Shown: piece after piece, positions 1 through 6,836 of the stretch
Numbering within the stretch: position 1 is the stretch's first letter
How the letters are laid out: every line of letters starts with the position of its first letter
Source of the DNA: Chthonobacter rhizosphaerae
GTDB lineage: Bacteria > Pseudomonadota > Alphaproteobacteria > Rhizobiales > Pleomorphomonadaceae
DNA length: 64,000 nucleotides
Direction: 5' to 3'
NCBI RefSeq assembly: GCF_013839525.1
Contig: NZ_JACDIS010000002.1
Coordinates: 124,001 to 188,000, forward strand
Position numbers and translations under genes: made by a program
The notes under the pieces: generated by a model
Seen by the model: only the letters and a program-made list of their open reading frames with translations
The model's database searches: none
What the model was told of the DNA's origin: nothing

Positions 1-1
1 G

Positions 2-295
2 GACCACGCGCTCGGCGTCTATCGCATCGTTCAGGAGTGCCTCACGAATGCGGCGCGGCACGGCCACCCGCGCGAGGTGGTGGTGCGCGTCGAGCGGACC
101 GCGGCCGGTGCGGTCGCCGTCTCCGTCCGCGACGACGGCGGCGGCGATCCGGCCGTTGTGAACGGCGCCCCGGGGCTGGGCGTGCTGGGGATCCGCGAGC
201 GCGCAGCGTCGCTCGGAGGGCAGCTGACCATCGGTGCGGCCCCCGGCGGGCTGATGGTGCGCGTGGCTTTTCCCGAGCCGGCGGCGTCCTCATGA
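2..295 (+). CDS. Histidine kinase, C-terminal end (partial)
   Basis: The reading frame is open from the window edge, so only the last 97 residues are visible. They form the ATP-binding half of a HisKA_3/NarL-type sensor kinase: the N-box is QECLTNAARHG, followed by a G1-like VRDDGGG and a G2-like GLGVLGIRERA. The stop codon overlaps the start of the next gene (ATGA at 292-295), so kinase and response regulator are translationally coupled and almost certainly partners. The kinase would autophosphorylate and pass phosphate to that regulator. The sensor domain lies outside the window and the signal is unknown. Confidence 0.9.
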   Translation, partial: DHALGVYRIVQECLTNAARHGHPREVVVRVERTAAGAVAVSVRDDGGGDPAVVNGAPGLGVLGIRERAASLGGQLTIGAAPGGLMVRVAFPEPAASS

Positions 296-945
296 GCGGC
301 CTCGCCATCCTGCTCGTCGACGATCACCCCGTGGTCCGCGAGGGATACAGGCGCCTGATCGAGCGGCAGCCGGGCCTTCGCGTGGTCGCGGAGGCCGAGA
401 CGGCGGCCGAGGCCTACGAGGCCTATCGCCGGTGCCGCCCGGACGTGACGATCCTGGACATGTCCCTGCCGGGGGCCGGCGGCCTGGAAGCCATTCGTCA
501 CATCCGCCAGTGGGACAAGGGCGCGCGCATCCTCGTCTTCACCATGCACCAGAGCGCCGCCTTCGCCGTGAAGGCCTTCGAAGCCGGAGCGCTCGGCTAC
601 ATCACCAAGACGAGCCCGCCGAGCGAACTGATCCGGGCCGTCGAGGCGATCTCGCGTGGGGGCCACAGCATCAGCGCCGACATCGCAGCCGAACTCGCCG
701 CCGAGCGACTGACCAACCGGACCAGTCCGCTCGACGGCCTCGGCGTGCGCGAGGCGGAGATCCTTCGCATGTTCGCGGCGGGGATGGAGACGGAACGGAT
801 CGCGGCGGCGCTGAACCTCAGCCTCAAGACCGTCCAGAACTACCATTACCAGATCAAGGCCAAGACGGGCGCCCGCACCGATGCGCACCTGGTCTGGATG
901 GCGATCAGCGCAGGTTTGCTTGCCGACGACTGTCCGCCCCAGTGA
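292..945 (+). CDS. NarL/FixJ-family response regulator
   Basis: A protein of 217 residues with an N-terminal receiver (acidic pair in LLVDDHP, phospho-acceptor Asp in TILDMSLPG, conserved Lys in YITKTSP) and a C-terminal LuxR-type helix-turn-helix (LGVREAEILRMFAAGMETE to LKTVQNYHYQIKAKTG). All key receiver residues are present, so it should act as a phosphorylation-controlled transcription factor. The start at 292 overlaps the stop of the upstream kinase, which fixes the start and the pairing. A longer in-frame extension exists to position 37 but lies inside the kinase gene and is not credible. Target genes are not evident; the next genes are convergent. Confidence 0.92.
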   Translation: MSGLAILLVDDHPVVREGYRRLIERQPGLRVVAEAETAAEAYEAYRRCRPDVTILDMSLPGAGGLEAIRHIRQWDKGARILVFTMHQSAAFAVKAFEAGALGYITKTSPPSELIRAVEAISRGGHSISADIAAELAAERLTNRTSPLDGLGVREAEILRMFAAGMETERIAAALNLSLKTVQNYHYQIKAKTGARTDAHLVWMAISAGLLADDCPPQ

Positions 946-995
946 ATGCGGTCGACGACGTACGCGGGCGCGGACTGAACCGCGCCGGGTTCGCC

Positions 996-1028
996 GGAGG
1001 CTCCATCTCCTGAGACGACGGAGCCTCC
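996..1028. terminator. Stem-loop between convergent genes
   Basis: A perfect 9-bp inverted repeat (GGAGGCTCC at 996-1004, GGAGCCTCC at 1020-1028) with a 15-nt loop lies between the convergent ends of the response regulator and the dctM gene. It has no T-run, so it is a candidate bidirectional terminator only by position and stem. Confidence 0.45.
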
Positions 1029-1108
1029 ATGAGCGTGACGACAGGTACGGTCTCCCCGGACGTGCGCCGACGAGCCGTGCGGCGGGTGCCGCGTCGGCAG
1101 GGCGAACG

Positions 1109-2431
1109 CTACTTGCTGTAGACCATATCCGGCAGCCAGAGCGCCGTCTCGGGGAAGACGCCGACGATGAGCAGCGTCAAGATCATGATCAGGACGAACG
1201 GCGTGACAGACTTGTAGATGTCGAAGATCGTGATCTCGGGCGGCGCCATGGCGCGCATCAGGAACAGGTTGTACCCGAACGGGGGCGTGATGTAGGCGAT
1301 CTGGCAGGTGATCGTGTAGAGGACGCCATACCAGACCAGATCGTATCCGAGCACCGCCACCAGCGGCACGTAAAGGGGCGCGACGATCACGAGCATGGCC
1401 GTGTCGTCGAGGAACATCCCCATGACGAGGAAGCTGAGCTGCATCAGGACGAGGATCATCCAGGGGCTCAGCCCCCATTCGCCGATGAACAGCCCCTCGA
1501 TCGACTTCACCGCCCCAAGCCCGTCGAACACCGCGCCGAATGCCAACGCGGCGAGGATGATCCACATGAACATGCAGGAGATCGCCAGGGTCTGGCGGAG
1601 TGAGGTATCGAAGACCGCCCACGTCATCCGGCCCTTGATCACCGCGGCCAGAAACGCCGTCAGCGCGCCGATCGCCGAACTTTCCACCAGCGAGGTCCAG
1701 CCCAACACGAAGGGGACCATCATCGCCACGAAGATCGTCAAAGGCAGAAGTCCGGCGCGCAGCAGCCTGAGCTTCTCGGGAAGCGGCACGTTCCGTTCCT
1801 TGGCCGAAAGGGCAGGGCCGAGCGACGGGTTGATGCGGCAGCGCGCCCAGATGTAGACGATGAAGAGCCCGGCCATGATCAGCCCCGGGATCACGCCCGC
1901 CAGCCACAGCTGGCCCACCGGCTGGCGTGCGATCATGGCATAGAGCACGAGAACGACGGACGGCGGGATCAGGATGCCGAGCGAAGAGCCGGCCTGGATC
2001 ACGCCGGTGACCATCACCTTGTCGTAGTTGCGCCGCAGCAGTTCCGGCAGCGCGATGGTGGCGCCGATCGCCATGCCCGCCACCGACAGACCGTTCATCG
2101 CCGAGATCAGCACCATCAGCGCGATGGTGCCGATGGCCAGTCCGCCGTTCACGGGCCCCATCCAGACGTGGAACATGCGATAGAGATCGTCCGCGATGCG
2201 GCTTTCGCTCATCACGTAACCCATGAAGACGAACATGGGCAGCGTGACGAGCGGGTACCAGTTCATCAGCTTGATGCCGGCCGAGAACGGGATGTCGGAA
2301 CCACCCGCCCCCCACAGGAAGAAGGCGGATATCGCGGCGACAAAGCCGATCGCCGCGAAGACGCGCTGCCCGGTGAACAGCAGCATCATCATCGACGTGA
2401 ACATGAAGATCGCGATCAGGTCCTGACTCAT
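1109..2431 (-). CDS. dctM: TRAP transporter large permease (DctM)
   Basis: A protein of 440 residues that is hydrophobic throughout, with around twelve membrane segments as in the DctM/SiaM family. Typical motifs include GSSLGILIPPSVVLVLYA and the C-terminal ITPPFGYNLFLM. It is the ion-coupled transport subunit that moves a substrate, usually an organic acid, captured by the periplasmic DctP. The start codon at 2431 overlaps the dctQ stop (TAATG), so the two permease subunits are translationally coupled, which fixes the start. An upstream in-frame extension exists but runs through dctQ. Substrate cannot be deduced from the sequence. Confidence 0.95.
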   Translation of the reverse strand: MSQDLIAIFMFTSMMMLLFTGQRVFAAIGFVAAISAFFLWGAGGSDIPFSAGIKLMNWYPLVTLPMFVFMGYVMSESRIADDLYRMFHVWMGPVNGGLAIGTIALMVLISAMNGLSVAGMAIGATIALPELLRRNYDKVMVTGVIQAGSSLGILIPPSVVLVLYAMIARQPVGQLWLAGVIPGLIMAGLFIVYIWARCRINPSLGPALSAKERNVPLPEKLRLLRAGLLPLTIFVAMMVPFVLGWTSLVESSAIGALTAFLAAVIKGRMTWAVFDTSLRQTLAISCMFMWIILAALAFGAVFDGLGAVKSIEGLFIGEWGLSPWMILVLMQLSFLVMGMFLDDTAMLVIVAPLYVPLVAVLGYDLVWYGVLYTITCQIAYITPPFGYNLFLMRAMAPPEITIFDIYKSVTPFVLIMILTLLIVGVFPETALWLPDMVYSK

Positions 2432-3087
2432 TACACCGTGCTCCGGGTGCCGGGTGCCGTGCCGAACGGATCGGCATCGCCCGTCCGCCAGCGTTCGATG
2501 TCCTTGAAGAGTTCGGCGACAGCCTGAAGCAGCATCAGGACGACACCGGTCACGAAGATCAGCTTGATCGGCCACTGGACCGGTCGCCACACGGAGCGCG
2601 ACCGCTCCAGGACGCCCAGGTTCGAGGCTGCGGCATCCGGACCGCCGGTCACGAAGGACCCGACTAGAGCGGCGAGATAAGACCACGCCTCGCCGCCGAA
2701 ATGGCCAAGGCTGTAGGCCAGGGAATTGACGCCGCCGGACAGAAGGAAGCCCAGGTAGACCACCATGAAGACGACGGTTATGATGTCCGTCATGGCCTTC
2801 CGGCGGAAGCTGAAGGTGCTGTAGAGGAGATCCATCCGGACGTTTGCGTCCAGCTGGATCGAGTAGGGTCCGCCCAACACGTAGTAGGCCACGAGCAGGA
2901 ACTGTGCGGCTTCCAGTGTCCAGAGGGAGGGGTTGAGGAACGGCATCGCCTTGGTGAATGACGACCACAAGAGGACCGCCATCATCACCAGCAGCAGATA
3001 CATTGCGAAGCGGCCAACCCGATAGTTGAAGGCTTCGACCGCACGCACGTAGTGCCGCATGAAGCTGCGCATTCTCGCTCCGATCAT
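2431..3087 (-). CDS. dctQ: TRAP transporter small permease (DctQ)
   Basis: A protein of 218 residues with the four-helix DctQ plan. The first helix is near residues 27-48 (MYLLLVMMAVLLWSSF), followed by the family-typical segment FLLVAYYVLGGPYSIQLDANVRMDLLY. It is somewhat longer than a typical DctQ (about 160-200) because of an insert before the last helix. It forms the membrane complex with DctM. It follows dctP after a 60-nt gap that contains a strong stem-loop and overlaps dctM by one base. Confidence 0.92.
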   Translation of the reverse strand: MIGARMRSFMRHYVRAVEAFNYRVGRFAMYLLLVMMAVLLWSSFTKAMPFLNPSLWTLEAAQFLLVAYYVLGGPYSIQLDANVRMDLLYSTFSFRRKAMTDIITVVFMVVYLGFLLSGGVNSLAYSLGHFGGEAWSYLAALVGSFVTGGPDAAASNLGVLERSRSVWRPVQWPIKLIFVTGVVLMLLQAVAELFKDIERWRTGDADPFGTAPGTRSTV

Positions 3088-3094
3088 GAAGTTG

Positions 3095-3127
3095 AGCCCG
3101 TGCCGGGTCTCTCGACTGGCACGGGCT
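3095..3127 (-). promoter_or_regulatory. Intercistronic stem-loop between dctP and dctQM
   Basis: A perfect 10-bp inverted repeat (AGCCCGTGCC at 3095-3104, GGCACGGGCT at 3118-3127) with a 13-nt loop sits in the short gap between dctP and dctQ. In binding-protein-dependent transporters such structures commonly terminate part of the transcripts or protect the upstream mRNA, giving more binding protein than permease. That role is inferred here from position. Confidence 0.5.
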
Positions 3128-3147
3128 GCGCGTGACAGGAAACCAGG

Positions 3148-4203
3148 TCAGGTGCGGCTGTACGGATACCCGGCCTTGTCGATCACCGCATGGTAGTCGC
3201 GGAAGATCTGGATGATCTTGGCTTCGAACTCGCCCTGTTGGGCCACCTCGGCCCAGAAGTCCGACGCGGCGGTCTCGACCTGCTTCCATTCCTCGGCCGG
3301 GATCGAGGTCAGTTCGAGCTTGTCGCCCGTCGCCCGCAGCCGCGCTTCGCCGCCCCAGTACCACTGGTTGCGATACTGGTGGCTCGCCTCGATGGAGGTG
3401 CGGACGATCGCCTTCAGATGGTCGGGCAGGTCGGCCCAGCGCTTCTGATTGACGAAGAACGAGCCGATCCAGGCTCCGGAGATGTTGTTCGTCACGAAGT
3501 AGTCCGTCACCGCGGCCCAGCCGACGGTGTAGACTTCGGTGATCCCCGACCAGGACATGCCGTCAAGCTCGCCCGTCTGCACGGCCATCTCGGCATCCGC
3601 ATAGGGGAGGTTGACCGGCACGACGCCGAACTTCTGCAGGAAGATGCCGGCGGTCGGGAAGGTGTAGAGCTTCAGGCCGTTCAGGTCGGCCAGCGACCGG
3701 ATCGGCTTCTTGGTGTTGAAGTTGCAGGGATCCTGGCCGGAGGCCGAGAGCCAGGTCACGCCGACCTTCTCGTATTCCGAACGCCAGATATCGGCGAGCC
3801 CGTACTGGTTGAACAGCACCGGCACGTCGAGCGCGTGGCGCGTCGCCAGCGGGAAGTAGCCGCCGAACTGGCGCACCGGCGTGGGCGACGCCATGCTGTC
3901 GTCATCGGAATGAACCGCGTCGATCGTGCCGCGCTGCAGCGCCTGGAACAGTTCGCCCGTCGGGACGATCTGGTCCGCGTAGTAGAGCTCGATCTCCAGT
4001 TCGCCCTGCGCGGCGGCGTTGATCGCGTCGATCACGGGCTTCGTGACATGCTCGCCGAGGGTCGGCCCGGCATAGGTCTGGAAGCGCCACTTGATGGGCT
4101 CCTTGGCGATGGCCGGGGGCGCCGCAAGCCCGAGAGCGGCGGCACCGCCGCCGAGCCCGGCGTTACGAAGGAACTGGCGCCTGGAAGTGGTCGAGTTCGT
4201 CAT
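3148..4203 (-). CDS. dctP: TRAP transporter solute-binding protein (DctP)
   Basis: A protein of 351 residues with an N-terminal twin-arginine signal (TSRRQFLRNAGLGGG then an Ala-rich segment ending APPAIA), so it is probably exported folded by Tat. The mature part begins KEPIKWRFQTYAG and has the DctP pattern ELYYADQIVPTGELFQALQ, with the conserved substrate-contact region PCNFNTKKPIRSLADLNGLK. It would capture a carboxylic-acid-type ligand in the periplasm and deliver it to DctQM. It belongs to the DctP/TtmP-like branch with Tat signals, which includes 2-oxo-acid binders, but the ligand itself is not certain. It lies 64 nt downstream of an SDR gene in the same operon. Confidence 0.93.
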   Translation of the reverse strand: MTNSTTSRRQFLRNAGLGGGAAALGLAAPPAIAKEPIKWRFQTYAGPTLGEHVTKPVIDAINAAAQGELEIELYYADQIVPTGELFQALQRGTIDAVHSDDDSMASPTPVRQFGGYFPLATRHALDVPVLFNQYGLADIWRSEYEKVGVTWLSASGQDPCNFNTKKPIRSLADLNGLKLYTFPTAGIFLQKFGVVPVNLPYADAEMAVQTGELDGMSWSGITEVYTVGWAAVTDYFVTNNISGAWIGSFFVNQKRWADLPDHLKAIVRTSIEASHQYRNQWYWGGEARLRATGDKLELTSIPAEEWKQVETAASDFWAEVAQQGEFEAKIIQIFRDYHAVIDKAGYPYSRT

Positions 4204-4267
4204 CCTGTCGGTTCCCTTCTGTTGATGAGTTATTCTTTCCTGAATTCAGCCTGACGGACCTGCCCGT

Positions 4268-5035
4268 TCACGTTCCGACAAGCATCGCGTTGTCGGCGAA
4301 CACTGTCTCCCCGTTGACGAAGCTCGACGCGTCGGACGCGAGAAAGAGGGCGACGTTCGCTATTTCCTCAGGCTCGCAGATCCGACCCTGCAGTCGCACG
4401 ATGTCCTCTTCGCTGACTGCGACGCCTTGCGCGCGCAACGCGTCGAGTTCGCGAAGACCGTGCGGCGTGCGGATGAAACCCGGGCAGACCGCATTGCAGC
4501 GCAATCCACGCGACCTGTATTCGATGGCGATCGCGCGCGTGAACATGTGGCAGGCGCCCTTTGTCGTGCAGTAGAGCACCTCCTTCTCGGTGCCCGCCAC
4601 GGCGGAGATCGACGAGGTATTGACGATCGTCCCTCGTCCGGCGGACAGCATTGCCGGAACAAAAGCCTTGGTCACCAGGAACATCGACTTGACGTTGATC
4701 GACATCAGCCGATCCCAGTCGGCTTCGGTCGTGTCGAGGAAGTCCTTCACGACGACCGTACCGGCGTGATTCCAGAGGGTGTCGACGCGCCCGCCGAACC
4801 TGTCCAGGATGGCCCCGGCCGCGGCCTCGACATCGGCCGCCACGGACACGTCGGCGCCGACCGCGAATGCCCGGCCTCCTGCGGCCTCGATCTCGCGGAC
4901 CCTCTCCTCGGCAGCCGAAAGGTTGATGTCGATGATCGCCACGTGCGCGCCAGCGGCCGCATAGGCAATCGAACCCGCGCCGCCCGCACCAGTCGCGCCG
5001 CCGGAAATCACGGCGTTCTTCCCCCGCAAGTCCAT
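4268..5035 (-). CDS. SDR-family dehydrogenase, first gene of TRAP operon
   Basis: A protein of 255 residues with a Rossmann fold. The catalytic residues are visible: Ser in NTSSISAVAG, Tyr and Lys in YCTTKGA, the NAG-like motif NHAG, and PG in NAVCPGFIRTPHG. The cofactor loop is atypical: ISGGATGAGGAG replaces TGxxxGxG, and NHAG replaces NNAG. The start at ATG 5035 is chosen because AAGGG lies just upstream; a TTG at 5053 is possible. It probably oxidises or reduces the compound imported by the TRAP system downstream. The actual substrate is unknown. Confidence 0.85.
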   Translation of the reverse strand: MDLRGKNAVISGGATGAGGAGSIAYAAAGAHVAIIDINLSAAEERVREIEAAGGRAFAVGADVSVAADVEAAAGAILDRFGGRVDTLWNHAGTVVVKDFLDTTEADWDRLMSINVKSMFLVTKAFVPAMLSAGRGTIVNTSSISAVAGTEKEVLYCTTKGACHMFTRAIAIEYRSRGLRCNAVCPGFIRTPHGLRELDALRAQGVAVSEEDIVRLQGRICEPEEIANVALFLASDASSFVNGETVFADNAMLVGT

Positions 5036-5148
5036 GGACCCTTGCCCCGCCAACTGTTACATCTGCCTAATCCTAGTGGCGTTATGAACACCGCGGAATC
5101 GGCCCGCGGGACTAGATTGGACCTGTCCGAAAGGACTATAAAGGGGCG
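5036..5148. promoter_or_regulatory. Divergent promoter region, TRAP operon and LuxR regulator
   Basis: This 113-nt region separates the leftward SDR/TRAP operon from the rightward LuxR gene and must hold both promoters. It contains a GTCC-GAAA-GGAC mini-hairpin at 5125-5136 just before the ribosome-binding site of the LuxR gene, and two CCGCGG palindromes around 5090-5110. No clear -35/-10 pair could be assigned. Confidence 0.5.
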
Positions 5149-6024
5149 ATGACAGCGTTCGGCGTAAATGCAACGGTCCACGAACATGGATGGCGGCGCG
5201 CCTGGAATTCCGCCGCTGCCCGGCTTGTCGATTCCGATCAGCCGGAGAACTTCGGCGCCGATCTTCTGACGTCGCTCCAAGATGTCTCCGCTTTTACTCA
5301 TGCGGTCTTCTTTGGCTATCCCCGCGAGCGCAGACCCGTCCTGCTCCATCATTCGTTCGCAAGGCCCGAAAGAAGTGCCTCTCTGGTGGCCTATGTGCGC
5401 GGGACGTTTCTTGTTGATCCCTTTTACGATGCCTGTCTGAAGGGCATCGCGGAAGGCGTCCATCGCATGCAGGACGTCGCTCCGGACGACTTCTATTCGT
5501 CGATCGGCCGTCACCCCGGTTACATCTCGCCCTGCGTGTCACCGGAACCGGGCGTTCTCTCCGAGGAGATCGGCTTCTTCGCGCGCACAAGGGGCGGCGC
5601 CTACATCGTGCTGTCGCTGATGCGTGACGGGGTGGAACCGCCCTTCTCGGAAGACGAGATGGACCGCTTCCGCGAGGTTGCTCCGCTCGTCTGCGCGGCC
5701 ATGCGGCTGCAGTATCGCGATAAGGTGGAGGTGTCGTCGAAGGACGGCAACGAGGCGGGATGGTCGTTCGGCGAGGGAGACTTGAACCGGGTCATCGCGG
5801 CCTGCGCCAATGGGCACGTCACCCCGCGGGAGGCTGAGGTCGCGGCATTGATGCTGCGCGGCCATTCATCGGGATCGGTCGCGCGGGAACTCGGCATATC
5901 TGTGTCGACCGTGAAGATCCACCGTCGCAATCTCTACGACAAGTTCGGGGTGTCGACGCAGGCGGCCTTCTTTGCCCTCATCCTGTCTCGGATCCTCGAG
6001 CCTCCCAAGGAACGGACGACCTAG
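5149..6024 (+). CDS. LuxR-type transcriptional regulator
   Basis: A protein of 291 residues with a C-terminal LuxR helix-turn-helix (TPREAEVAALMLRGHSSGSV to STVKIHRRNLYDKFGVST) and an N-terminal region of about 200 residues. That region is not a receiver: there is no phospho-acceptor motif. It has a GAF/PAS-like character. The start has the ribosome-binding site AAAGGGGCG. Because it is divergent from the SDR/TRAP operon, it probably controls that operon in response to the transported compound. This is inference from position. Confidence 0.85.
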   Translation: MTAFGVNATVHEHGWRRAWNSAAARLVDSDQPENFGADLLTSLQDVSAFTHAVFFGYPRERRPVLLHHSFARPERSASLVAYVRGTFLVDPFYDACLKGIAEGVHRMQDVAPDDFYSSIGRHPGYISPCVSPEPGVLSEEIGFFARTRGGAYIVLSLMRDGVEPPFSEDEMDRFREVAPLVCAAMRLQYRDKVEVSSKDGNEAGWSFGEGDLNRVIAACANGHVTPREAEVAALMLRGHSSGSVARELGISVSTVKIHRRNLYDKFGVSTQAAFFALILSRILEPPKERTT

Positions 6025-6441
6025 AATTCTCCGATCGAGTTGCACGACTTGATCGCCGAGAGAATGCTCCAGCGTATTCAATCCGGAGCGATGTCCTGTC
6101 GACCTGACGAGTCCGTCCGTTCGGAAAGCGTTCCAGCGAAGAGAAACCCACGGAAATCCGTCGAACGGTCGGGGTTTGACTGAACTGGACGGCCGCGCGC
6201 TGCGCGCCGGAAACGGAATCCTGAAACACGCGGGTGACGAAGTCGAGCGTTCGCATTTCCGGGGTAGGGAAACGGATCAGCGCGATCTTCCGGGCCCCCT
6301 CCGTCGGCGCCCGGACCGAGTCCCACCTCAGCCGGTCGGCAACCCCGAGGTGGATCGGCCGGTATCCGCCGAGTCGTCGTCGACCGAGCCCGCGCGTCGT
6401 CGCGCGGTCGGGTCGGCAGCCGACCACATCGGACGCATGGA
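6025..6441. other. Intergenic region without recognised gene
   Basis: This 417-nt stretch lies between the converging ends of the LuxR gene and the first T3SS-island gene. The open frames across it look like composition-driven artefacts: Arg-rich products, no ribosome-binding sites, no recognisable domain. A weak dyad with wobble pairs lies near 6034-6053. I see no gene, and it marks the left border of the T3SS island. Confidence 0.5.
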
Positions 6442-6744
6442 TCAGATGGGCTGGGTTTCCCCCGGCTGGATGTAGACGCTCTGGCGCTCCAGCTCCTTCA
6501 CGGGATCGAACGCGACCGTGTCGCTGGTCTGCGTGGTCTGGAGGAGGCCGCCCTGGTTGAGATAGGCCTCGAACCCGTCCTTCACCTCGGAAGCTTTCGC
6601 GGCCCCGGCGTCGAGAACCTCGTCGAGGGTCTGGGATGTGCCGATCGTGGCCGGGTCGCGTTGCCGGCCGGTGGTCTGCGGCTCCAGCGTGATGGTGCGG
6701 GTGAAGGCGGCAGGCGAAGCGGCGCCGGTCGGATCGATGGCCAT
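6442..6744 (-). CDS. Small T3SS-island protein, unknown function
   Basis: A protein of 100 residues, hydrophilic, Thr/Gln-rich in its N-terminal half, without cysteine, membrane segment or signal peptide. The N-terminus (MAIDPTGAASPAAFTRTI) is Ser/Thr/Ala-rich, as in many T3SS-secreted proteins. It follows sctV after about 90 nt, but has its own copy of the island's TGTCA-N6-GCACA dyad 67 nt upstream of its start. That argues for co-regulation with the secretion genes and against it being a trailing fragment. I do not recognise the family. A small secreted substrate or regulator of export is a guess. Confidence 0.6.
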   Translation of the reverse strand: MAIDPTGAASPAAFTRTITLEPQTTGRQRDPATIGTSQTLDEVLDAGAAKASEVKDGFEAYLNQGGLLQTTQTSDTVAFDPVKELERQSVYIQPGETQPI

Positions 6745-6811
6745 GGGATGGTCCTCCGGTTCGGGTGCGCGGATCGATGCGGGCAGGTTAGCGCCGCGGT
6801 CGGCGAGCCCC

Positions 6812-6827
6812 TGTGCCGTTCGTGACA
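6812..6827 (-). promoter_or_regulatory. CRP/FNR-like dyad upstream of the small gene after sctV
   Basis: Read on the minus strand the site is TGTCA-CGAACG-GCACA, preceded by C. It ends 67 nt before the ATG at 6744. The same arrangement occurs before the exoU-like gene, sctW, the tip operon and the translocator operon. Confidence 0.6.
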
Positions 6828-6836
6828 GGACGGCGG

